Shown: positions 44,056 through 52,229 of the stretch, piece by piece | Position numbering within the stretch: position 1 is the first letter of the stretch | Layout: each line of letters opens with the position of its first letter | Assembly (NCBI RefSeq): GCF_001422245.1 | Contig: NZ_LMMM01000015.1 | Coordinates: 13,389-77,388 of the forward strand | DNA length: 64,000 nucleotides | Direction of reading: 5' to 3' | Origin: Rhizobium sp. Leaf262 | Lineage (GTDB): Bacteria > Pseudomonadota > Alphaproteobacteria > Rhizobiales > Rhizobiaceae | Program-made: the position numbers and the translations under genes | The notes under the pieces: generated by a model | What the model saw: only the letters and a program-made list of their open reading frames with translations | The model's database searches: none | What the model was told of the DNA's origin: nothing

Positions 44056-44756
44056 ATCCCGAAATAGGCTGCCGTGACGTCGGCTCTGCTGAATTGCGAT
44101 GGCGCGCCCGTCAGGGACACTTTCCCTTCCTGAAGGCAAACAAAACGGTGGGCGACGGAAAGGGCCCGCGACACATCCTGCTCGACCAGAACGATGGAAA
44201 CGCCGCTGCCGGCAATGACGGGAAGCACCGAGTAGATGTCTTTGATGACCACGGGCGCAAGGCCGAGTGAAATCTCGTCAAAGAGAATGATGTCGGGATT
44301 GGCCATCAATGCTCTGCCAATGGCGACCATCTGCTGCTGGCCACCCGACAAAGCGGTGCCCGGATTGTTTTTGCGTTCGCGCAAGACGGGAAACAGGGAA
44401 TAGATGCGGTCCAGCGACCATTGGCCGGGCCGCGCCCTTTCGCCACCAATCACGAGGTTTTCTTCCACGGTAAGAGACCGGAACAGACGACGACCTTCCG
44501 GGACAAGCGCTATCCCGCATCGGGCGATCCTGTCTGGCCGCATTCCGCCAATGTCATTGCCACGGAAACGAACCATGTCTTTGCGGCATGGGACCAGTCC
44601 GGTTATGGCCTTCAGAAGCGTGCTCTTGCCTGCTCCATTAGCGCCGATGAGTGCCAGCGTCTCTCCGTGAGACAGGGTGAAGTCGACGCCGAACAAGGCC
44701 TGGAAGTCCCCGTAACCGGCCTTGAGGCCGTGCGTGGACAGAAGGATGTCAGACAT
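44052..44756 (-). CDS. livF: Branched-chain-type ABC ATPase (LivF-like)
   Basis: A 234-residue ATPase: Walker A GANGAGKST, the LivF hallmark LVPEGRRLFRSLTVEENL, signature LSGGQQQM, Walker B IILFDEISLGLAP. The start overlaps the end of livG by eight bases. Confidence 0.91.
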   Translation of the reverse strand: MSDILLSTHGLKAGYGDFQALFGVDFTLSHGETLALIGANGAGKSTLLKAITGLVPCRKDMVRFRGNDIGGMRPDRIARCGIALVPEGRRLFRSLTVEENLVIGGERARPGQWSLDRIYSLFPVLRERKNNPGTALSGGQQQMVAIGRALMANPDIILFDEISLGLAPVVIKDIYSVLPVIAGSGVSIVLVEQDVSRALSVAHRFVCLQEGKVSLTGAPSQFSRADVTAAYFGI

Positions 44757-45483
44757 GATTGACCTCCTCGTCCGTTCCCATGTAGATGGCGCTGACCTGC
44801 GGGCTTGCCATTGTGGCCGCGGGATCGCCATCCGCAATCTTGCGACCGAAATCGATGACTGCGATCCGGTCTACGATGGCCAGAAGCGCGTGAACGACAT
44901 GCTCGATCCAGATGATCGAGACACCCTCCGCGCGCACGGTCTTGATGGTCTCTACGAGTTCCAGGCACTCCGGCTGTGTCAGGCCACCAGCGATCTCATC
45001 GAGAAGCAGAAGCTTGGGAGAGCTTGCCAGCGCTCTGGCCATCTCCAGGCGTTTTCGCTCGAGCAGCGTGAGGTGACCTGCCAGTACATTGGCCTTTGCT
45101 GCAAGCCCCGTGAGTTCGAGGACTTCGATAGCCTTGGTCGAACCCGCGGTCTCTGTTCTGCCCGCCCCGAAAGACGCTCCGATAAGAACATTTTCATAAG
45201 TCGTCATCCCCACAAACGGATGAGGGATTTGAAACGACCTGCTGATACCCCGATGACAGCGGCGACGCGCAGGCATACGCGTCACATCGGCTCCGTCGAA
45301 GCGGATCGTCCCCGCGTCAGGCAGGGTGGTTCCGGCAATGAGGTTGAACAGCGTCGTCTTGCCCGCGCCATTGGGGCCGATGATGCCCAGGGCTTCGCCT
45401 GCGGTGACGGACAGGGAAACCTGATCCGTCACCTGCAGCGCACCATAGCGCTTGCTGACCGTGTCCAGTTCTATGATAGACAT
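44749..45483 (-). CDS. livG: Branched-chain-type ABC ATPase (LivG-like)
   Basis: A 244-residue ATPase: Walker A GPNGAGKTT, Q-loop RSFQIPHPFVGMTTYENVLIG (in parts), a signature region reading HLTLLERKRLEMARAL, and Walker B LLLLDEIAGGL. The signature LTLLERK deviates from the usual LSxGxQR, as is common in LivG. Confidence 0.9.
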   Translation of the reverse strand: MSIIELDTVSKRYGALQVTDQVSLSVTAGEALGIIGPNGAGKTTLFNLIAGTTLPDAGTIRFDGADVTRMPARRRCHRGISRSFQIPHPFVGMTTYENVLIGASFGAGRTETAGSTKAIEVLELTGLAAKANVLAGHLTLLERKRLEMARALASSPKLLLLDEIAGGLTQPECLELVETIKTVRAEGVSIIWIEHVVHALLAIVDRIAVIDFGRKIADGDPAATMASPQVSAIYMGTDEEVNHV

Positions 45484-45522
45484 TGCCTTCTCCTGACTGG
45501 TTTTGCAGGCTGGAACCGTTCT

Positions 45523-46806
45523 CTAAAGGAGTTTGAGTTCACCGCCGACCGGTATGTCAGGAGCTTGCTTGTTGGTGGTGATTACCAGTTCGGCCCTGCC
45601 GTTCACGCTCTGCCACTGGCCTGCGACCAGCGGCGTTTTGGTGACGTTCTTGACCGGACCCTTGGACCAGTCGACCGGCCCGACGATCGTCTTTATATTG
45701 GTGGCCTTGATGGCATCGATGATCGCGACCGGATCGTCCAGATCCGCGGTTCGCTTGACCACATCGGCAACCACTTCGAAGAGGGCGTGTTTGAAACCGA
45801 TGGGCTGCGTCCACGGGCGATTGGCAGCTTTGGTGTATCCCTCCGCCAGCACTCTGGAGCTTTCCCCCGTCAGGCTGGATGAAAACGGATGATTGGGCGA
45901 CCACCATATTTCCGAGGATAGACCAATGCCGCGCTCGCCCAGCGATGCGATGACGGAGGGGAATAAAAGTGCCTTCCCAATCGTCACGATCTTGGGCCGC
46001 AAGCCCTGCTGCCCGGCCTGGCTCCAAAAGGTGGCGAAGTCCGGCGGGATCATGTTTCCCGTGACGATCTCTGCACCGGCTGCCTTGAATGCGGAAATAT
46101 AGGCCGAAAAATCATCCGACATCGGCTGGTAACGGCCAGGATCGGTCAGGGCATAACCACTTTCCTTGAGCGGTTTGGGGAACCCACGCTCCGGATCGCC
46201 CCAGGCATTGCCATCCGCATCATTGGGGAAAAGGCCGCCGACCTTTTTCGCCACATTCGGATTGTCCCACAGGGACTGGAATGCGGCGATAACATCTTCA
46301 AGACCCCAGAAGAAATGATAGGTGGACTCAAAACCTTTGTCTGGCAGGCCGTTTCGGCCGAAAAAATAGGGCTGCCATGGGCAATCCGTCGTGATGCAGG
46401 GCGTGCCGTTTGCTTCGGCCTGATCTGAGACCGGATTGACGGTATCGGGAGTGGAGGCCGCGACGATGATGTCGACTTCATCCTTCAGGATCAAATCCGC
46501 AGCCACCTCTGCCGCCCGGTTCGGGTTCGACTGGCTGTCTTTGGAGATGATCTCGATGGCCCAGGACTTGCCGTTGTTATCCACACCGGAAAGAGCTTTT
46601 TTGATGCCGTTCAGAATGTAGTCATTGGCTTCTGCAAAGCCCGCAAGCGGGCCGCTGACCGGGCTGACATGCCCGACCTTGATGGTCGGTGTGGCGGCAT
46701 AGGCCCGCGTAAACCGTAAAATTGCCGGTGCAGCAAGTGCGGTACCTGCTAGCACCATGAAACTGCGGCGACCCATGTCGCCACCTGTTGCCTTCAAACC
46801 CCGCAT
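45523..46806 (-). CDS. Branched-chain-type ABC substrate-binding protein
   Basis: A 427-residue periplasmic binding protein of the leucine-binding (Peripla_BP_6) class. The N-terminus has a twin-arginine-like signal (MGRRSFMVLAGTALAAPAIL, cleaving near AYA-ATP). The mature protein begins with TIKVGHVSPVSGPLAGFAEA and includes VDIIVAASTPDTVNPVSDQAE. GGGAGGAGC precedes the ATG at 46806. It lies between the SDR gene and livG, so it gives the importer its specificity for the substrate of this pathway, which is not known. Confidence 0.9.
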   Translation of the reverse strand: MRGLKATGGDMGRRSFMVLAGTALAAPAILRFTRAYAATPTIKVGHVSPVSGPLAGFAEANDYILNGIKKALSGVDNNGKSWAIEIISKDSQSNPNRAAEVAADLILKDEVDIIVAASTPDTVNPVSDQAEANGTPCITTDCPWQPYFFGRNGLPDKGFESTYHFFWGLEDVIAAFQSLWDNPNVAKKVGGLFPNDADGNAWGDPERGFPKPLKESGYALTDPGRYQPMSDDFSAYISAFKAAGAEIVTGNMIPPDFATFWSQAGQQGLRPKIVTIGKALLFPSVIASLGERGIGLSSEIWWSPNHPFSSSLTGESSRVLAEGYTKAANRPWTQPIGFKHALFEVVADVVKRTADLDDPVAIIDAIKATNIKTIVGPVDWSKGPVKNVTKTPLVAGQWQSVNGRAELVITTNKQAPDIPVGGELKLL

Positions 46807-46862
46807 GCGCTCCTCCCAGATTTGCGTGCCGTTGTTTCTGTTATGCTTGGCTCAGATGTCAC

Positions 46863-47669
46863 CTACCCTGCGGTATATCCTCCGTCGGCGTAGAGTGTAT
46901 GCCCGGTATAGAAGTCCGATGCTTTCGATGCGAGGAAGAGCAGCGGTCCGGCCAGATCGGAGGGCTCGCCGAGGCGGCCTTTGGGGACGCGTGTGAGAAA
47001 ACCGGTGCGGACCTCCCTGGCTTTGTCGGTATCCTCGAACATCCAGGCCGTCAGCGGCGAGCGGAAAACCGTGGGGGCTATGGCATTGACCGTAATCCCC
47101 GTTTCGCCCCACTCGCAGCCCAAGGCTCTGGTCATGCCATCGACGGCAGATTTCGATGCGCAATATGCGGTATAGCCAGCGGGGTGGCCGAGAAGTCCGC
47201 GTGCGGACGACATCAGGACGACCTTGCCTCCCTCTCCCTGTTCGATCATGCGTTTGCCCGCAGCCTTCGCCATCAGCCAGCTTTGCGTGACATTGGCATC
47301 CATGACGTCGAGAAAACGATCCGGTGACATATCGACGATTTTTGCGACGTCGTTCTTTCCGGAAGCAACGACCAGCACATCCACGCGCCCAAAGGCTGCA
47401 ACCGTGTCGGCGATGATCGCCTCGCACGCTGCTTCATCGGTGGGACGTCGATTGATCGACAGCGTTTCTGCACCCAGCGCAGAACAGGCATCCGCCGTTT
47501 CCTTGAGGGCATCGCGGTTGCCAGCGACCAATGCGATGTGAGCGCCTGCGCCCGCGAGAATTTTTGCTGCCAGCGCACCGAAGGCGCCCGAGGCACCGGT
47601 TACGATAGCGACTTTGCCGCGAACATCGAAAAGGGCTGAGGGGTTTTTGAGAAAGTCATCCGAGGTCAC
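46863..47669 (-). CDS. Short-chain dehydrogenase/reductase (SDR)
   Basis: A 268-residue classical SDR. NAD(P)-binding motif TGASGAFG (24-31), NNAG-region reading VVASGKND, catalytic Ser154/155, Tyr169 and Lys173 (YTAYCASK). The GTG start overlaps the cupin stop (GTGA). It should oxidise or reduce a hydroxyl or keto group of the imported compound, in the same operon as the importer. Confidence 0.9.
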   Translation of the reverse strand: MTSDDFLKNPSALFDVRGKVAIVTGASGAFGALAAKILAGAGAHIALVAGNRDALKETADACSALGAETLSINRRPTDEAACEAIIADTVAAFGRVDVLVVASGKNDVAKIVDMSPDRFLDVMDANVTQSWLMAKAAGKRMIEQGEGGKVVLMSSARGLLGHPAGYTAYCASKSAVDGMTRALGCEWGETGITVNAIAPTVFRSPLTAWMFEDTDKAREVRTGFLTRVPKGRLGEPSDLAGPLLFLASKASDFYTGHTLYADGGYTAG

Positions 47670-48016
47670 GTCGAGGCTCCTGAAGGATAGGGAATGACAA
47701 CAAGCATCTTGCAGATGTGATTGGTGCGATTTTCGATCTCACGGATCTCGCCGGCGGGTATCGTGCAACTGTCCAAAGGGCCCAGCACGACCTCCTCCCC
47801 TCCCGCAATCACCGTCATATGGCCTTCAAACACCACATAGACTTTTTCGAACGGCGTGGAATCCGGGCCTGCCCCACCCCCAGGGAGAAACTGGGACAGT
47901 CCGACCCACTGGTTCCTCGGCCCTCTGTCTTCGAACCCCTGAAGCCGAAGCCCCACGACACCCCTATGGTTCGGGGCGTCATAGGGCCGTGCTTCCTCAA
48001 AGCGTTTTACGAACAT
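47666..48016 (-). CDS. Small cupin-domain protein
   Basis: A 116-residue single-domain cupin. The barrel motifs are PFEKVYVVFEGHMTVIAGGEE and PLDSCTIPAGEIREIEN, but the usual metal histidines of cupin motif 1 are not clear, so it may be an isomerase, a ligand-binding protein or a metal-free enzyme. GGAGGAGAC precedes the ATG. It is the first gene of the importer operon, right after the IclR operator. Confidence 0.82.
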   Translation of the reverse strand: MFVKRFEEARPYDAPNHRGVVGLRLQGFEDRGPRNQWVGLSQFLPGGGAGPDSTPFEKVYVVFEGHMTVIAGGEEVVLGPLDSCTIPAGEIREIENRTNHICKMLVVIPYPSGAST

Positions 48017-48087
48017 GTCTCCTCCTCCTCGTCCGTGGACGCGTAACGGCGACCATCAAGGAAAGAGATTTGCTCACCCGACATCGC

Positions 48088-48106
48088 TGTACCTTATAAC
48101 GGTACA
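48088..48106. promoter_or_regulatory. IclR operator A (cupin-SDR-liv operon)
   Basis: TGTACC-TTATAAC-GGTACA, a perfect 6+6 dyad 72 bases upstream of the cupin start. The same 19-bp pattern occurs at 49049-49067 in the other promoter flanking the IclR gene. Confidence 0.72.
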
Positions 48107-48194
48107 TCTGTATCGAAATTTGTCAATCGACCTGTGAAGGATAAATCGACAGGCGTGCCGCGCTAAGCTCAGGCCTCAGCAAACGCCTGCCGAG

Positions 48195-48983
48195 CTATGC
48201 CTCGTTCTTTGCGGTTCCCAGCGCACGCACCATTGCAAAGCGCGCTTCCTTGAGCTTGACGACGATCTCGTCCATCACCAGCGGAAAACGCGGAGACGGT
48301 ACAGGAACGGAAATCGCGTAGATGTTTCCCGCCGTGTCGCGAAAGCCTGTCCCGACAGCACAGATGCCGGGAGTGTGTTCCCCGTGATCGTAGCTGACGC
48401 CAGTCCGACGCGCCTGCTCGACATCTTCGGCGATTGCCTCCACGGATCGCGACGCGTCTGCTCCCAGACCGGCAACCTCATGCTCGATCAGTGCGAGCGC
48501 CGTTTCTGGATCGAGCATCGACAGACAGGCCTTGCCGGTGGCCGTATTTGTCAGCGGGAAAACCTCACCCACCGCCGACACCGTTCGAAGTCGGTGCGTC
48601 CCGGTAATCTGGTCGATGAACAAAACCTGACCTCCCCGCATCATGGAAAGGTCAACCGTTTCGCCGGTCGCTTGCGACAGGGCAACGACATGGCTGCGCG
48701 CAGCGGTCGCCACATCGACGCGGCCTGCCTGTGCCAGAGCCTGCAAACTCGGCCCGAGCCTGTAACCGCCTTCATCGCCCGCTGGCACGACAAAATCTTC
48801 TTCGATGAGGGCGTTGACGATTCGCTGGACGGTTGAGCGCGGCAAGCCCACCTGATTGGCAATCTGCGCAAGGCTTGGCGCTTTGCCGTCTCCCTTCAGG
48901 CACCTCAGGACGGAAGCCGCCCGCGCAATTACCTGAATTCCCGGCACGCGACCCTGCTCGGAGTCATCATTCTCTATCGCCAT
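48195..48983 (-). CDS. IclR-family regulator
   Basis: A 262-residue IclR-type regulator: winged helix (IARAASVLRCLKGDGKAPSLAQIANQVGLPRSTVQRIVNAL, about 17-58, in parts) and an effector domain with ALIEHEVAGLG, GEHTPGICAVGTGFRD and SVPVPSPRF. It sits between the cupin-SDR-liv operon and the cyclase-dehydrogenase-BKACE operon. Matching 19-bp dyads in both promoters make it the probable joint regulator. Confidence 0.88.
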   Translation of the reverse strand: MAIENDDSEQGRVPGIQVIARAASVLRCLKGDGKAPSLAQIANQVGLPRSTVQRIVNALIEEDFVVPAGDEGGYRLGPSLQALAQAGRVDVATAARSHVVALSQATGETVDLSMMRGGQVLFIDQITGTHRLRTVSAVGEVFPLTNTATGKACLSMLDPETALALIEHEVAGLGADASRSVEAIAEDVEQARRTGVSYDHGEHTPGICAVGTGFRDTAGNIYAISVPVPSPRFPLVMDEIVVKLKEARFAMVRALGTAKNEA

Positions 48984-49048
48984 AAGGCCTCATTCCCTTG
49001 TTTGTTCGCGGCGATTTTTCACCATGGCGGCGCGGCTGTCAATTTAAT

Positions 49049-49067
49049 TGTACCGCCATATGATACA
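49049..49067. promoter_or_regulatory. IclR operator B (IclR / cyclase promoter)
   Basis: TGTACC-GCCATAT-GATACA agrees with operator A in 11 of 12 arm positions and in spacer length. It is 113 bases upstream of the cyclase-family start and 66 bases upstream of the IclR start. A second dyad, ACCGCA-T-TGCGGT, lies at 49096-49108. Confidence 0.68.
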
Positions 49068-49179
49068 GGCAGCTCATTTTTAAGATGGATAATTGACCGC
49101 ATTGCGGTTCATGTGTATCAATATGCAAGACAGGCAGGAGGAGCCTTCCTGATTTCAAGCGCATATGGAGGAGATTTTC

Positions 49180-50016
49180 ATGGTGAAGATCCGCGGCATC
49201 GAGTTCGAGGCCAACCTTGATAATTCGATGGGACTTGAGTTCTACAACCTGAGCCACCGGTTCGGTTTTCAGAACCCAAACTGGCCTTATTTTCAGGACA
49301 CAAAAATTGAACGCATCCACTACATGGCGAAATCTGGCGTTCTGAGCCAACGCATCACGACAACCATGCATGCGACGACCCACATCGATGCGCCTGCCCA
49401 TGTCGTACAGGGCACGCCTTTCATCGATGAAGTGCCGCTACCGCACTTCTTCGGCAGCGGCATCGTCGTTTCCCTGCCCAAAAAGAAGTGGGAGCCGATC
49501 ACGGCGGACGATCTGGAAAAAGCGTGCGGGCATGCTATTCGCAAGGGCGATGTCCTCATCATCAATACCGGCTGGCATAAGCAATATGAGGACGGCGACT
49601 ACTTCGCCTATTGCCCGGGTTTCGTCGCCTCGGCTGGTGAATGGATGGTGGAAAAGGGCGTCAAGGTCGTTGGGCACGATACCCAGGCAAACGACCATCC
49701 GCTGGCAACGGCGATCGGCCCGCAGCGCAACGGCCCTCTCCTGCCACATCTCAAGGAAGAATATGCCGAATGGTCCGGCGGTCGCGACTGGAAGGACGAT
49801 TTCCCGGATTGGGAACCCGTCCATAACATCCTCTTCAAGAACGGCATTCTCGGCATTGAGAATGTGGGCGGCGATCTCGACGCGGTGACCGGCAAACGCT
49901 GCACATTCGCATTTTTCCCATGGAACTGGGATCGCGGCGACGGCTGCATCATTCGTCTCGTCGCAATGTTGGACAAGGGCCAACAATACCGCATCGAGGC
50001 CGGCGAGAGCTTCTGA
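49180..50016 (+). CDS. Cyclase-family hydrolase (kynurenine formamidase-like)
   Basis: A 278-residue metal-dependent hydrolase of the cyclase family (PF04199). The hallmark HATTHIDAPAH supplies the metal ligands His64, His68 and Asp70; GHDTQANDHP in the second half may complete the site. Relatives hydrolyse N-formylkynurenine, isatin or lactones. I start at 49180 because GGAGGAG at 49167-49173 serves it; an ATG at 49165 overlaps that site. It heads the operon with the dehydrogenase and BKACE and may open a ring or amide to give the 3-hydroxy acid they process. Confidence 0.87.
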   Translation: MVKIRGIEFEANLDNSMGLEFYNLSHRFGFQNPNWPYFQDTKIERIHYMAKSGVLSQRITTTMHATTHIDAPAHVVQGTPFIDEVPLPHFFGSGIVVSLPKKKWEPITADDLEKACGHAIRKGDVLIINTGWHKQYEDGDYFAYCPGFVASAGEWMVEKGVKVVGHDTQANDHPLATAIGPQRNGPLLPHLKEEYAEWSGGRDWKDDFPDWEPVHNILFKNGILGIENVGGDLDAVTGKRCTFAFFPWNWDRGDGCIIRLVAMLDKGQQYRIEAGESF

Positions 50017-50184
50017 CCCCCTCACCCATGGCTGATCCGACAGTCATGCACTGGTCGTAAGCCGAAGAGTGCCGACACGAGTGGCGGCTGGTGATGATTG
50101 CGCCAGTCGCCCGTTCTCTCGTCATGGCAGAGTTGCCATGACGGTCGGCCTTGCCTCGCATATCGTGACGGAAGAGAGCAGAGA

Positions 50185-51108
50185 ATGACCGATATCAATC
50201 GCATTGCCGTCATCGGCGCAGGCCTCATGGGGCACGGGATTGCTCTGGCATGTGCCCGTGCAGGCTTCGACGTCACCATCACCGACCCGGTACCCGAAGC
50301 GCGCACATCCGTCAAAAGCCGCATCGCCGAAAGTCTTGGCCTCCTCGGTGCAGACCAGGCTCAGGTGGAAGCGGCACTTGGCAACGTCCATGTCCGGGCG
50401 AACGTGCGTGACGCCGTCGAGACTGCCTCCCTGGTGTTCGAGGCGGCACCGGAAAAACTCGAACTGAAACAATCCATTTTCTTGGAAATCGAGGCTTATG
50501 CACCGCCGGACGCCATTCTTGCGTCCAATACCAGCGTGATGCCGATCACCGCGATCATGAGCCAGTTGCAGGACAAGAGCCGCGCGCTTGGTACCCACTG
50601 GTGGAACCCGCCGCACATCATTCCTCTCGTTGAAGTCATCCGGACCGCGGATACGACCGAAGAAACGATGGCGGCAACGATTGCCGTTCTGACACGGGCG
50701 GGAAAGACGCCCGTTCGCGTGGAAAAAGATGTTCCGGGGTTCATCGGCAACAGGCTGCAGCACGCGCTGTGGCGTGAGGCCATCAGTCTGGTCGAGCGCG
50801 GCATTTGCGATGCGCCGGCCGTCGACACGGTGGTCAAGGCAAGCTTTGGACGGCGTCTCGCTGTTCTCGGGCCACTGGAAAACGCCGATCTCGTCGGTTG
50901 CGACCTGACGCTCGACATCCACAACACTGTCCTTGCAGACATCGAAAACAGAGCCGGGCCTTCGCCACTGCTTGAGGACCTCGTCTCGAGCGGGCGGCTG
51001 GGCATGAAAACGGGAGAAGGCTTCCGCGCGTGGTCACCCGAAGAAGCAAAGGCATTGAGGGAAAAGGTCGTCTCTCACCTGCGCAGGCTGGAAGACATTC
51101 TGGACTGA
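50185..51108 (+). CDS. 3-hydroxyacyl-CoA dehydrogenase-family enzyme (carnitine/gulonate dehydrogenase-like)
   Basis: A 307-residue NAD-dependent dehydrogenase. The Rossmann motif is VIGAGLMGHGIA (9-20), and the catalytic His138 is in THWWNPPHIIPLVEV. The NPPHxxPLVEV wording is that of L-carnitine, lambda-crystallin/L-gulonate type members, which oxidise free 3-hydroxy acids rather than CoA esters. GGAAGAGAGC precedes the ATG. Its product, a 3-keto acid, is exactly what the next gene, a BKACE, consumes. The same pairing is known for carnitine degradation, but carnitine itself is only one option. Confidence 0.88.
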   Translation: MTDINRIAVIGAGLMGHGIALACARAGFDVTITDPVPEARTSVKSRIAESLGLLGADQAQVEAALGNVHVRANVRDAVETASLVFEAAPEKLELKQSIFLEIEAYAPPDAILASNTSVMPITAIMSQLQDKSRALGTHWWNPPHIIPLVEVIRTADTTEETMAATIAVLTRAGKTPVRVEKDVPGFIGNRLQHALWREAISLVERGICDAPAVDTVVKASFGRRLAVLGPLENADLVGCDLTLDIHNTVLADIENRAGPSPLLEDLVSSGRLGMKTGEGFRAWSPEEAKALREKVVSHLRRLEDILD

Positions 51109-51181
51109 GCAATCTGACTTATTTCGCGAGAAAACGGACATGTTGTCCGTCTCCATCATCCTGTTAAGAAGGCAATTCGTC

Positions 51182-52114
51182 ATGGCCAAGCGTCCAAAAA
51201 CCATCATTACCTGCGCTATCACGGGCGCCATTCACACACCCACCATGTCGGATGCACTTCCTTACACGGCAGACGACATTGCACGGCAGGCGGTAGAGGC
51301 GGCCGAAGCTGGCGCATCGATCCTGCACCTTCACGCGCGTCGGCCCGAAGATGGCGGCGTGACAATCGATCCGGACGCATTCTCCGCCTTCCTGCCAAGG
51401 ATCAAGCAGGCGACGAAAGCGGTGATCAACATTTCGACGGGTGGCAGCCTCAAAAATTCCATCGAGGAGCGCATCGCACCGGCGAAGCGGTTTTCGCCGG
51501 AAATGTGCAGCCTCAACATGGGGTCTATGAATTTCTCCTTCCATCCGCTGGCGAAGCGCTACGATTCATGGAAGTTCGACTGGGAAAAGGACTATGTCGC
51601 CAATTCCGACACCTATATTTTTCGCAATACATTCCGGGACATAGAAACCGTCGCGTCGGAACTGGCACCGCATGACATTAAATTCGAACATGAATGCTAT
51701 GATGTCGGGCACCTCTATAATCTGCGCTTCTGCATGGATATCGGTCTGTTCAAGGCGCCGATCTTCATCCAGTTCATCTTCGGTATTCTTGGCGGCATCG
51801 GCCCCGAAGTGGACAACCTCGTCTTCATGAAGCGGACCGCTGATCGCCTGTTTGGCGATGACTATCGCTGGTCGGTTCTGGGTGCAGGTGGTGCGCAGAT
51901 GAGCCTAGCAACGACCGCAAGCCAGATGGGCGGCAATGTGCGCGTCGGGTTGGAGGACAGCCTCTTCCTCAGCCGCGGCAAGCTGGCGCAATCCAATGCC
52001 CAGCAGGTCGCCAAGATAAGACACATCATCGAAGATCTCGGTTGCGACGTCGCTACACCGGATGAGGCGAGAGAGATTCTGGGCCTCAAAGGAGCAGATC
52101 GGGTCAGCTTCTAA
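51182..52114 (+). CDS. Beta-keto acid cleavage enzyme (BKACE, DUF849)
   Basis: A 310-residue TIM-barrel Zn enzyme. BKACEs react a beta-keto acid with acetyl-CoA to give acetoacetate and the CoA ester of the shortened acid. Metal ligands are His49 and His51 (LHLHARRPEDG) and Glu258 (VGLEDS); VINISTGGS follows the usual substrate loop. The start 51182 has AAGG upstream. Substrate specificity in this family depends on a few pocket residues and cannot be fixed here. It is the third gene of the IclR-controlled operon and is followed by a strong terminator. Confidence 0.9.
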   Translation: MAKRPKTIITCAITGAIHTPTMSDALPYTADDIARQAVEAAEAGASILHLHARRPEDGGVTIDPDAFSAFLPRIKQATKAVINISTGGSLKNSIEERIAPAKRFSPEMCSLNMGSMNFSFHPLAKRYDSWKFDWEKDYVANSDTYIFRNTFRDIETVASELAPHDIKFEHECYDVGHLYNLRFCMDIGLFKAPIFIQFIFGILGGIGPEVDNLVFMKRTADRLFGDDYRWSVLGAGGAQMSLATTASQMGGNVRVGLEDSLFLSRGKLAQSNAQQVAKIRHIIEDLGCDVATPDEAREILGLKGADRVSF

Positions 52115-52157
52115 CTTCGTTCGCGTCAGTCGATGCGCGGCAATGAAGGTTCGCACG

Positions 52158-52185
52158 AAAAAGGCAGCTCAAGGCTGCCTTTTTC
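52158..52185. terminator. Bidirectional rho-independent terminator
   Basis: AAAAAGGCAGC / GCTGCCTTTTT around TCAAG, with A-run and T-run on both sides plus a further CGTTTT. It separates the BKACE gene from the convergent chemoreceptor gene. Confidence 0.9.
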
Positions 52186-52229
52186 GTTTTCTGTGAGACG
52201 ATGCTTCACCCGAAAGCTTTCAAGCCGCT

